The position numbers and the translations under genes are program-made. A DNA stretch of 64,000 bases from Aspidiotus rigidus (lineage: Eukaryota; Arthropoda; Insecta; Hemiptera; Diaspididae): contig JAVHKY010000003.1 of the NCBI GenBank assembly GCA_035079385.1, positions 6,985,501 through 7,049,500 of the forward strand, written 5' to 3'. Below, one piece after another: positions 44,599 through 54,230 of the stretch. Numbering within the stretch: position 1 is the stretch's first letter; each line of letters begins with the position of its first letter. The notes under the pieces were generated by a model, which was given only the letters and a program-made list of their open reading frames with translations, was not told where the DNA came from and made no database searches.

Positions 44599-44868
44599 TA
44601 AATCCAAATCCAAATCCCCTTTATTGACGTCATGGTTACAATTATAGTACAATATAATACATAATAATTAACTAATTAAAGATCGTCGGCCCATAGAGAG
44701 CAAAGGTTTCCTGCAGTCGTTCCCACTCCTTTCTATTTCTTGCAATTTTTTGAAAGTTTTTCCCCCTTAAGAACCCATTAATATCATCGTACCACCTCGT
44801 ACGTTGATGGCCTCTTCTCCTCTTGTAGTGTGAAAGGTACCAGAAGGTTGTTTTATATGCCCACAGGT
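44599..44868 (-). mobile_element. 5'-truncated LINE tail
   Basis: On the minus strand the insert ends in GGATTTGGATTTGGATTT, a typical simple-repeat tail of LINEs such as the CR1/Jockey-type groups. It splits repeat X, whose second copy at 47.5 kb lacks it. About 270 bp remain. Confidence 0.75.
44672..44826 (-). pseudogene. C-terminal end of a LINE reverse-transcriptase protein
   Basis: Reads RRGHQRTRWYDDINGFLRGK, then NFQKIARNRKEWERLQETFA and stop (TAG at 44674-44672). RWxDDI...WxxxARxRxxWxxLxEA is the common end of many non-LTR retrotransposon proteins. Only the last 50 or so residues remain, upstream of the ATTTGG tail. Confidence 0.8.
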
Positions 44869-45024
44869 AGTTTCAAACTCTCATGACAATAACAGATAAC
44901 TCGCAGCTTATTTCGTTAACTGCTCGGGATATTGCCTCTTCACTACCTTGGGAGTTTGAACTCGAAAGTCCACTTGAACTCGAAAGTCCACATTTCTCCA
45001 AGTCTATCCACCCGAACAGTTTCG

Positions 45025-45280
45025 ACACTCCCGGCCCCAAAAAAGGGGAAATTTGGAATGACGACGATAAATTTGGAATTTGCAAACAATCAATTTAAAA
45101 ATTCTAATGACTATGATTCATAATGAGTACTATACATTTCGATGAATCGAAGTTGAAAATGAAGTACTCCGACTTTTCGACATTTTCAACTCCCGACCCC
45201 ACAAAGGGGAGAATTGATGATACAAAGTATTATAGACTCGGCTCCACAAAGTGGAGAAATGATAATACAAAGTACTGAAG
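45025..45280 (+). repeat. ~50-bp degenerate tandem repeat
   Basis: ACTCCCGGCCCCAAAAAAGG, ACTCCCGACCCCACAAAGGG and GACTCGGCTCCACAAAGTGG, each followed by GAGAAnTGATnATACAAAGT-like sequence, mark about three units. Confidence 0.55.
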
Positions 45281-45285
45281 ACTAT

Positions 45286-45418
45286 TTGAACTAGTTGGTA
45301 ACACGTCTACCTGAGACACGGGAGCTTTCTGGGTGGGCGGCGGATCAGCAAGCTCGAGGGGATAACACTCATTCACTGTTAAATTTATATATTCGTAGGT
45401 TGGTACTTGATCTACATT
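45286..45418 (+). repeat. Possible tRNA-derived SINE fragment
   Basis: AGTTGGTAACACGTCTACCT then GAGACACGGGAG resembles the D and anticodon region of a tRNA; a normal box B (GGTTCGAnTCC) is not seen, only CTGGGTGGGCGGCGG. I infer a decayed SINE head; it could also be coincidence. Confidence 0.35.
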
Positions 45419-45429
45419 AATACCTTTCC

Positions 45430-47313
45430 CGGGACTCATAATGAGTGAGTGAGGTGTAAGTAGAGCACTGATATTGAAAAAGGGGTTTTTCAATTGTACA
45501 AATCTACTTTATTAGTTGCTTATACAAGAGTACTTTCGGGTGTTATCCCATCATCAGTTGTGTCGCAACTGGAGAACAAGGCCTTAACCAGAGTTTTTAT
45601 AGTATAACACTGTGATCTTATTGGCTATAACAATGCTGTGTTATGATTGGTTCGCTTCTTAGAAACTTATTTTTACAATAATATGACATTGTGTTCTTAT
45701 TGGCTAAAACATACTGCTTTGTGATTGGTTCAATCTATTGTTCTAAATGCTGCGTTTCTATTGGCTACCTGGATTCCTGCCGTCTCATTGGTTGGTTTCG
45801 TTCTTCTTCTCTCGTCCAATCACCAGGCCGAATAATTTTTCGCTGTCAAATGAGATTACATTGTTCAAGAGGCAGGCTTTCTTCCTCTTGGCTTTTGCAA
45901 TCTCCATTTGTTCCCAGAGTTTTCTTCTCTTTGTGCGATTCTCTACGTGTATAACTTCAAATATTCCCTCTCCATCGTGGTTTTCCTCGTTACAGTGTTT
46001 CCCAACAGTGACTTGCCATCTTCTTTCTCCCTCGACGTTTTGTGCTCCTTTCTCCTGATCTCAAACTTTCTCCCAGTCTCACCGATATAGATCCCCTTGC
46101 ACTGTTCACAACTGAGCTTGTACACTCCGCTCAAGCTTTCCTTGTCCTTTTGTTCCGTCTGGTCATTGCTGATTCTCTTCACCATGGGTTGGTTATTCTG
46201 GATACCCACATTCACATCGTAGCCATTGAACGCCTTTACCACCTTGTTTGTGTACTTTCCTATATATGGTATCGATCCGGAGTACTTTCTCACTATGCTA
46301 TCATGGGTTCCCTTCTTTGTTTCCATTTTCCCAAAGACTCCCTCCACCACACATCTGCGGTAGCCATTGGCTTCTGCAATCTGCTTTACTATCTCGATCT
46401 CTTTCCTCTTCTCTTCGTTGTTCTTGAGGATAGAAATTGCCCGATAGCAGTAGTTCTGGATTGCCACTAACTTGTGCCTGGGGTGGTGGTAGGAGTCATT
46501 TGGGATGATGGTCTCAGTATGCGTCGGCTTCCTGTAGATTTTGTATTCTATCCTATTGTTCTCCATTGTGAGTGTAAGGTCCAAATAGTTGATGGTCTCA
46601 TTGCCTTTTTCCATTGTAAATTTGATGCTCTCATTCATCGCGTTCATTTCTGAAAGGAATAGGTCCACCTGTCTATCAGTGCCTGACCACACAATTAGGA
46701 TATCATCTACATATGTGGCCCAGTGTTTGATCGAGTTTCTAAACTTGCTGCCCTTCAATATCTTGTTTTCCATACCATTCATGAATATCTCCGCCAGTAT
46801 TGGTGACAGCGGTGATCCCATCGCAAGTCCCCTTTCCTGATTGTAGAACCTGTTATTGAAACGGCAGTAATTCTGGCTCAAGATCTCCTCCACTACGTTG
46901 GCGTACTTCGACCCATCGGGGTTCCCATGGTATCTGTTGTTTTTGAGCAGAGTGAGAAGTTCCTCCTCGGTATGGTACCAAACATATTAGTCACATCAAA
47001 GGATATAGGCTTGTCGTTACTCCTGATTTCCAACTTGTCCAGTAGCTCTATCCCTTTGATGTGACTAATAGTATGTTTTAGCCAATAAGAACACAATTTC
47101 ATATTATTGTAAGAATAAGTTTCTAAGAAGTGAACCAATCACAACACAGCATCGTTATAGCCAATAAGATCACAGTGTTATACTATAAAAACTCATGGTT
47201 AAGGCCTTGTTCTCCAGTTGCGACACAACTGATGATGGGATAACACCCGAAAGTACTCTTGTATAAGCAACTAATAAAGTAGATTTGTACAATTGAAAAA
47301 CCGCTTTTTCAAT
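45430..47313 (-). mobile_element. Penelope-like element D with inverted terminal repeat and 11-bp TSD
   Basis: AATACCTTTCC flanks the unit exactly (45419-45429, 47314-47324). The PLE 3' terminal region (minus strand, about 45475-45720) is repeated in the opposite sense at 47070-47310, at the element's 5' side: GTATGTTTTAGCCAATAAGA to GTACAATTGAAAAACC. A truncated RT plus GIY-YIG frame fills the middle. An inverted terminal copy joined to a 5'-truncated body is a known Penelope arrangement. Confidence 0.85.
45943..47060 (-). pseudogene. PLE D reverse transcriptase + GIY-YIG, one frameshift
   Basis: The upstream frame (to 46893) has KGIELLDKLEIRSNDKP and ISFDVTNMFGTIPRR (first catalytic D). 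A one-base deletion after PRR shifts the frame. The 316-residue frame (46893-45943) then holds GLAMGSPLSPILAEIF, the catalytic WATYVDDILIVWSG, NYLDLTLT, KPTHTETIIP and, near the end, YKLSCEQCKGIYIGETGRKF (GIY-YIG with cysteine pair). The protein is 5'-truncated before the RT fingers, so the N-terminal domain is missing. The catalytic YVDD and GIY-YIG motifs look intact. Confidence 0.9.
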
Positions 47314-47465
47314 AATACCTTTCCGTACCGTACGTATTCTGGCCATCCCTAGTCTCTCGTCCAGACCCACGACGATACCATAAGGCCATGAGCTTCGAGG
47401 CTGTTTCCCTTCTTGGAATCTTGGTTGGAATGACAGAGAACCTCGTTGTGAGCGGTGTCAGCCGC

Positions 47466-47835
47466 TATAGATGGACAGTAGGTAAAAAAGACTGCCATAC
47501 CCCTGAAGCATGACATCAGTCTGTATAGAGTCATGAGACGCTCTCACTCGTTTCCTATATGAGAAACCGGATGTAATTTTCACAATTCTTCCTCGAACCC
47601 AGTACTTGTTCTTCGGTAGTTTCAAACTCTCATGACGATAACAGATAACTCGCGGCTTATTTCGTTGACTGCTTGGGATATTGCCTTCATTGACTGTTTA
47701 ATCGAGGTCAGCAGTGAACCTATTTTATGGGGGTTTCTTTGTTTATACTTGTTCTAAATAAAGATTAAACTTTGTTTTTCACTACCTTGGGAGTTTGAAC
47801 TCGAAAGTTCACATTTCTCCAAGTCTATCCACCCC
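47466..47835 (+). repeat. Repeat X copy 2
   Basis: Direct repeat of 44447-45010 without the LINE insert. It has its own insertion of about 90 bp (47690-47780, CATTGACTGTTTAATCGAGG to TTAAACTTTGTTTTT), which includes AGTGAACCTATTTTATGGGG, similar to the ends of the 53-kb foldback element. Confidence 0.75.
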
Positions 47836-48000
47836 CTCCTATCAGATACAGCTCAATATTCGAAATTTTTTCAAATCCCACTCCTATCTCCTATAGCTCC
47901 AGGGTGAAACTGAATATTTGAAATTTTTACGTCTCGCTTTAATCACTTATAGCTCGGAGGTCAAAATTTTTCCAAATCCCACGTTTTACTCTCTGACCTG
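47836..48000 (-). repeat. Satellite monomers
   Basis: Complement of the 45-bp satellite: CTCCTATCAGATACAGCTC, TTTTTCAAATCCCACTCCTA, CTATAGCTCCAGGGTG. Confidence 0.65.
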
Positions 48001-48254
48001 ATTTGGAAAACTTGTGACCACCAAGCTATACGGTCACCTGTTTTATGAGGGATTATTTGGGAAAATTTTCGCCATTCACTGTCCTTTCGGACAATTGTGC
48101 TTCCGAGGAAAGTGATCCAATTTCGAGGCCTGAAAAAATGTTGATCAGATGTGGAAGTATGAAGACTTATTTACTATAGGTATACATGAAGAGTGGGAGT
48201 TGAAAATCTCGTTGTTGGTAGGGTAGAAAATAGGGTGCGATTTATCGGCACATT

Positions 48255-49165
48255 AAAAAAGACTAATTCCACAGTAACCTGCGAACATTAAAAGAGCAGA
48301 ATGGAACAGTAAAGAAGTTGAGAGATCACAGTAACAGATGAACATTAGAAGAGCATAATGAAGCAGTAAAATACGTTCAATGAGCACAGTAAAAGGTGAA
48401 CATTAGAAGTTCGTAACCGAGCAGTATAATTTAATATTTTTTTTTTCTTTTTTCTTCTTAATTACAACCATTTGATTATCAAAAGTACAAAGTGTTGAAA
48501 TGTATTTCACTTTCTCAGGAACTAGTAAGTCAAGCAAAATAAGTAACCGTCAGTTACGTACTGTTGAAGGCAAAGTTCGAAGATTGAAGAGATTTGACAA
48601 ATTTGCTGAGTATTTGGATTCGACAGTGGAGTAGCTGACATCTGGTGGACGTTGTCAGAACTGAAGCACTTGGGTAGGATTTTTGAGGTGTCCTGTGAGC
48701 ACAGATATATAATAGAGAACCTAGATACCGTACTGGCCATTTGGCGCGTGTTAAATATTTGTGATTGGTCGCTTATCAGAGTTGGCAAAGAGTTGGCAAA
48801 ACATTGAAATTTCCATAAGACGCTGTACAACTTTGAACTTGAATAAATGAATCAAAAATAATTTTTTTAAGCTGAAATTTTTAGATAAGTTTTCTAGTAG
48901 CGTTCTTAATCGAAAACAAAGCGTATTTCGAAATTTCAAGGAAGTAAAATATAACTCCCATAACTTTTCTAAATAATGTTACTTTGTCATTCTAATGTTG
49001 GTACATTTCATGTATTGTTCCACATATTTTAATAATGCTATTTTGTTATTCTACTGTTGGTTTATTTCATTTATTGTTCCTCACATTTCAATAATGCTGA
49101 ATATTTTAAATACTGCTCTTTTGTCATTTTAATATTCATTTCTTCCATTTATTGTGACCGCTAGG
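48255..49165. mobile_element. Element with tandem-repeat inverted ends
   Basis: The left 170 bp repeats CACAGTAAnnnGnGAACATTA then AAAGAGCAGAATGGAACAGT about three times. The right 200 bp repeats the complement (TGTTCC, AATAATGCTATTTTGTTATT, CTACTGTTGG) about three times. The CAGTAAA motif recalls the ends of the MULE relic at 21.6-23.4 kb. The interior has a T run and no credible transposase. Confidence 0.55.
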
Positions 49166-50064
49166 GTTTCAACGATCTTGACCTCTATTCAGCGCATAGA
49201 GTTTGTAAAAAATTGAAAAATTTACTCAAAAAAAGATATATTTTCCTAAACATTATGGATCTAAACAAACTGAATTTTTGTATCAAGTTTCAGTTATCTG
49301 CGTTGACCAGCTGTTGTGCTTGACTGCCAACCTTTCTTTTGTTCCTTCATTCTTTCTACCATCGACTTTTAGGACCCTCGGATCTCGCTTCCCAGAACAC
49401 CTAGAGCCTTTATCTTTCATTTTTCTAATTTATCTTTGAACGTACGTAGAGTTACAATGGCTGGTTGATGATAAAATTTGAAGCAAATTTAGTCGAGAAA
49501 TCACACAAATTTGTCTGCGTATTCAGCCATATACAACAATGATATCAGTGCACGTTGTGCGCGTTGTGTCCTGTTGCTGCCATGATACTACCCTAATTCC
49601 TCCCACCGTGCATTGCCAATTATGTGCAGCTGCAGTCCTCAGTGCGGTGTTGCACGGCCTACAATCTATATGCCTGCGTGTTGTCGCACTTGTTTTTTCT
49701 TGCTGAGTAAAACAGATATTTTGTAAATTTTCTGATTTGAAGTTCCTGTTATACTTTGAGATATGAATAGGTATGTCATCAGCTACCATTAAAAAAAAAG
49801 ATTGATGAATACACCTTATTGTCAATTATAATAAATTTCTCTTCTTCTTTGAAAAAATTGGAAGACGATGATAGAATGAATGGAATTCAGACGAGTTACA
49901 GAAATTGTTATTAGAGGGTAATTTGATAATACCGGTACTTTTTGGACCAACTTGAGCGTTTTCTTCTTTTTAGTCAAATACCTAGTCAAATTATGATAAT
50001 TCACGAACAAAAAACGTTTTAGGACACAATGTTTGCAATAGATATATTTTCAACTAAAAATAAT
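49166..50064. other. Unassigned AT-rich DNA
   Basis: No gene or repeat recognised. Confidence 0.35.
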
Positions 50065-50065
50065 T

Positions 50066-50566
50066 CAAATAAAATATTTTTGGAAAAAAAATCCGGGGTT
50101 GCTGACAAAGTTGATTGAATGACATCATTGTAACTGAACAAGAAAGAAAAAAACAAGCGTTTGAATTGAAAAAGCTCTAGTCACTAAACGGAATATTAAA
50201 CACTTCTGTAATCAAACATCCATAATAATGTAAAATCTTATAGCAGAACCGTAGTATCCATTCATAGAAGGCAATAGTAAAAGTCTAGAGGCCGTTTATT
50301 CATATTTTAGTGGAAGACTGAATAACTAAGTGATAATTTACTCATGAGGAAGTCTATAAGAGTTTGAGGGATACAGCGGTGTTGCTGTAAGATTTTACAT
50401 ACGAGTACCTATTATGAATGTTTGATTACAAAAGTTTTTAATATTTCGTTTAGCAACAAGAAATTTTTCAATTCAAACTCTTGTTTTTTTCTTTTTAATT
50501 TACTTATGATGATGGTACAATCAGCTTCGTCAGCAACACCGGATTTTTTTAAATATTTTATTTTTT
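50066..50566. mobile_element. ~500-bp foldback element
   Basis: AATCCGGGGTTGCTGAC (50090) is matched by GTCAGCAACACCGGATT (50529-50545). The arms continue for more than 150 bp each (AAGAAAAAAACAAGCGTTTG facing CAAACTCTTGTTTTTTTCTT; TAATCAAACATCCATAATAA facing ATTATGAATGTTTGATTA). AAATAAAATATTT extends the match outside the GC core. No frame. Confidence 0.85.
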
Positions 50567-53180
50567 AACAATTTTTAAAAAACAGTGTAGTGCCATAAAA
50601 CTCTGTACATTGTTCATCTCTAACTTGCAACACATATTTTTATATAAAATTGAATTTGTCACCCCATTGAACTGTAAAAAAGTTATGTATTCTGATAGTC
50701 TCAAAAAGAATCTAGGGAAAGTATTTGTAACTTAGTCACATAATCTTCCACTCGAAATTCATTGTTTTATTATTGCCGTCGAGTTGTGTAGCTACAGTAT
50801 CAAGATTTTGCGATGAAATAATGATCGACTTATGATGGACGTTCTTGGTAGTATTAGAATACAAAAATTGTACAAAATACTATCCAAAAATTTCATTGAT
50901 CGTTATATTGAAGCTAATAAAAATTCTCCTTCGACTCCTCCTATTCCCCTCCCGCGTTGCCAATAATTTGCTTTAGGGTAAATGAAGTCATAATAAAGCA
51001 TAAACAACGTTTAATTTTTTAATTTTTATGTTTTTATTGTCATTAAAAAAAAAAAAAATGTCTAACTGAACACAATTTTCATATTGATTTAAGCTAGAGC
51101 GCACTATGGTAACAATTGTTAAAACCCTTTGTCTATTCCTCGCGCTAAAATAAGTACCGCGGAGATCCGCGGAAAAATGTATGCGTGGCCTTTGAGGTGG
51201 ATTTCAGTAATGACTGTCATGAAAGAAAAAGAAAAAAACGCAAACCGATCATTTGAAGTGACAAGAAAAAAGTATTATGTTCCAGATTTACTTTTATTTT
51301 TTGCATTTATAACGTAGTGGAGACTCGACAAACTCTTGTTATATTTTGAAGATGTACAAGCAGGATTACGGTACATATGAAACTTTTCTGTAAAGATTCG
51401 TGCTTTTTCGTTCCGTATCTTTGATATCAATTTGTTTTTTCGTTTTCCTCTTGGTTAAACCTTCCTCTTCATTTTGATGGGCATTTTATTGCCCTGTGCG
51501 ATGATTTTTGGCTGAAAATAGAATCTCACTTTGCTTACATAGGTAAGCATACTGTAAGAATATTTGCGACAAAATATTCAGAAAATTTGACAAAGAGAGA
51601 CAGTTCTCTGTTTTACTACCCCGCAGAAATTACGGATAGATGTTCAGCTTATTGTCTTTTTGATTCTCTCGTTAGATCGTCTACTTAATAAAGCAGGTAC
51701 TTTATCCAGAATCAAAATTCTGGAACCAATAGGCCTATAAATATCTACTGCGTACAACCTATAGTTGTTTGTACTTTAAATAAATAAATCGTCGATTTTA
51801 TTTTACCTTTATTTATTTTTTTCTCTTTCTTCTTCATTTCTTTGTCTTCTCGACTGTCAACTCAGAAATTCCTTGAATTTATCGTCGATTCTAATCACAC
51901 TTTTTATTTGGCTTTTGTACGGTATATGCAGTCCGTTAATTTTCATCAGGAATCGCGAGTCTAGTTCGTAATTTCAAACGCAAATGAATTCGTAATAATT
52001 CTTCTATGTACTAGATGATAACGCACATTTCGTGAATCGTTTTACATAAAACAATGGTTAATGAATTTCAATACTTTATCCTTTTTTTTTTCTTGCTGCG
52101 GCTGGTGTCGTTGTTGCTATTGCTCTTTCCCTTCGTCTTCTGCCTTTGCTGTGCGCTAACGTTCTCTCCGCGATGGGAGCAACAACAATTGAGAAATGTA
52201 CACGATCAATTCTTCGCGAACTGCCTCATAAATAAAAGTGACGTGTCAACGCGGGCACCGGTAGCCGTTGGCACCTTATCGACTATTGCCATCTTATTCC
52301 TCCGGAATATGTAATACAATCAAATCCCGACTACTGGTTTCGTTTATTCTAGCCTGATAATAATTGCGAGGTAAACGAACAACTCTACCTGAACGAACAG
52401 ACTGCAACTGTCAAGCTAGGTTTGCGATATGCTGCTCTCGTATTCTGTAAGTTCATGCATGTTTACGGTCACAATAAGTCTGCACAATAGTGCACATAAT
52501 ACTATTAGGCGTTCAAAAAATTCAATTAATGAGGCACATTCCTAGTTCAACAACTCAACGTTTGTTAAATGGTACCTATTTATAAGAGCTTACTGTGTAA
52601 CGCTAACTGACTTGACTGAAATTGAAAGACTTCAAAATTACATATAAAAAATGGCTTCAACTCCGCAAGGTACATTCCTAATCTGATATACTTCCAATAA
52701 GTCGCGAAAGCATTTAATATGACTATCTCAAAATCCCACAATTTTCAGGAGATCCGAGAAATATTTTCGCGGACCTTAGTGACTCAACAACTTATAGGAA
52801 ATACTGGTTTATGTTCGAGATTACAGATAGGTAATGATTCAAATTTGATAGTTTATTTCTTTTGCTGGAGGTTGATTGAAATGTAAGAAATTTGGAAAAT
52901 TCAAAGGTTAAAAATCAAAAGAAAATACAAGTTTAGATAATATTTTATCAAATTTCAGCTCCTGGTTCTATAAAAAGCGTAGGACTCGGTAGAATTCCAA
53001 ATCCAAAGCCATATTATGATGTATGAGTGGGTTCATGCGGTGTCTTTGAGAACGGGAAAGAACTGCAGAGCATCAGGATGATACGACTCCAGAGCGGAAT
53101 GGATCTGCTTCGAAGCAAAATTAAGTGACTCTAGAGAGTGGAAAAGTTTGGTTTCAAAGCCTAAAAGACATCTCGAAAAC
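50567..53180. other. Unassigned AT-rich DNA
   Basis: A-run at 51047. Open frames at 51129-51317 and 52054-52314 are unsupported; the latter is hydrophobic because of a T-rich stretch. No repeat ends seen. Confidence 0.35.
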
Positions 53181-53480
53181 GAAAAAACGACGGCTTCCTT
53201 AACGAAGCCAAACGAGGAACGCAGGGAACCTGTTTTATGAGTCAAATGGGATTTAGTATTGAAATTCCAAGGAAGCCTAGACCTAGTTAAAGCTAGTATA
53301 AAGAAGGCCTACACCTCCTATAAGCCTAGTATAATATAGTTTGAGAGTCTAAATTTTTTTCGGATCTCCAGCTATGTATGATTGCTCGAGAGTCGAAATT
53401 TTTCCAAGTTTTTTGCCGGACGGCGCACGGCGCACAGCAAACTTCTCAAAAAGCCCCCCATAAAACAGGGTCCCTGTTAA
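53181..53480 (+). mobile_element. Short foldback element with satellite core
   Basis: Starts with AACGACGGCTTCCTTAACGA, then AACGCAGGGAACCTGTTTTA. It ends with CCCCCCATAAAACAGGGTCC CTGTT, so AACAGGGAACCTGTTTTAT lies at both ends in opposite sense. The middle carries a segment shared with 59090-59235 and a few satellite monomers. The right part (TTTTTTGCCGGACGGCGCAC) recurs at 60243 and inverted at 59390. Confidence 0.7.
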
Positions 53481-53828
53481 TAGGAAATTGAGCCATAATA
53501 TTTTGGTATTTATGCTGCAATAATGCGAAAATTTCCTGATGTTATGCTGTGCTAGACGGGGTCACATGCTCATTTAAAATTAATTTTACCTTCATGGCTA
53601 CCTTGAAATCATATCAAATCTTTTATTCATTTAAAAAGGTTTATTTTTTGAGTGGTGTCGATAGCAAAATGTGGGCTAATTATCGCCAATACCATCCCTA
53701 CGATATAAACTAGATACAAAGATACAGCTTATGAGCTTTGCGTAGATAATAATTATCCCCACAAAAAAACACCACCACCACTCGAATTTGAAAAAAAATT
53801 TTAAAAAACGGTTGTCGCAAAGACGCCG

Positions 53829-54230
53829 ACTGTCGAGTGCCCCAACACATGATTTCAGTGGCATACAGAACTACAGAACCGACTGTCGGGTGTCCAACAC
53901 TCGGTTTCATCGTCATTAGGAACCGACTGTCGAGTGTCCCAACACTCGGTTTTAGTAGCATACAGAACCGTCTGTTGAGTGTCCCAAAACTTGGTTTCAT
54001 TGCCATTAGGAACCAACTATCAGATGCCCAACACTCAGTTCCCTTGATACGTATCAAGAACCGACGGTCGAGTGCCTTAACATTCGGTTTCAGTAGCATA
54101 CAGAACCAACTGTTGAGTACCCCAACACTCGATTTCAGTAGCATATGGAATCGACCGTCGAGTTCCTTAACACTCGGTTTCAATAGCATAAGGAACCGAC
54201 TGTCAAGTGCCCCAAAACTCGGTGACGTAA
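53829..54230 (+). repeat. 45-bp minisatellite, about 9 units
   Basis: GAACCGACTGTCGAGTGTCC followed by CAACACTCGGTTTCAGTAGCATACA repeats at 53876, 53920, 53965, 54010, 54058, 54103, 54148 and 54193 (spacings 44, 45, 45, 48, 45, 45, 45). CGAGTG and CACTCG within each unit can pair. Because the unit is a multiple of three, open frames of 148 and 185 codons exist on opposite strands, but these are artefacts. Confidence 0.9.

Larger units (their letters stand above)
44447..45010 (+). repeat. Repeat X copy 1, interrupted by a LINE tail
   Basis: GATGGACAGTAGGTAAAAAG to CCAGTACTTGTTCTT (44450-44598), then GGTAGTTTCAAACTCTCATG to TCCAAGTCTATCCACC (44867-45011), match 47466-47835 almost base for base. 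The gap between 44599 and 44867 is filled by an inserted LINE fragment. Confidence 0.8.

Noticed and set aside
47229..47253. A definite hammerhead ribozyme
   Set aside because: CTGATGA and GAAA are present, but there is an extra base before stem II and I could not find matching stems I and III; reported only as a hammerhead-like hairpin.
52054..52314. Possible small membrane protein
   Set aside because: The hydrophobic start comes from a T-rich stretch; no splice context, homology or conservation is visible.
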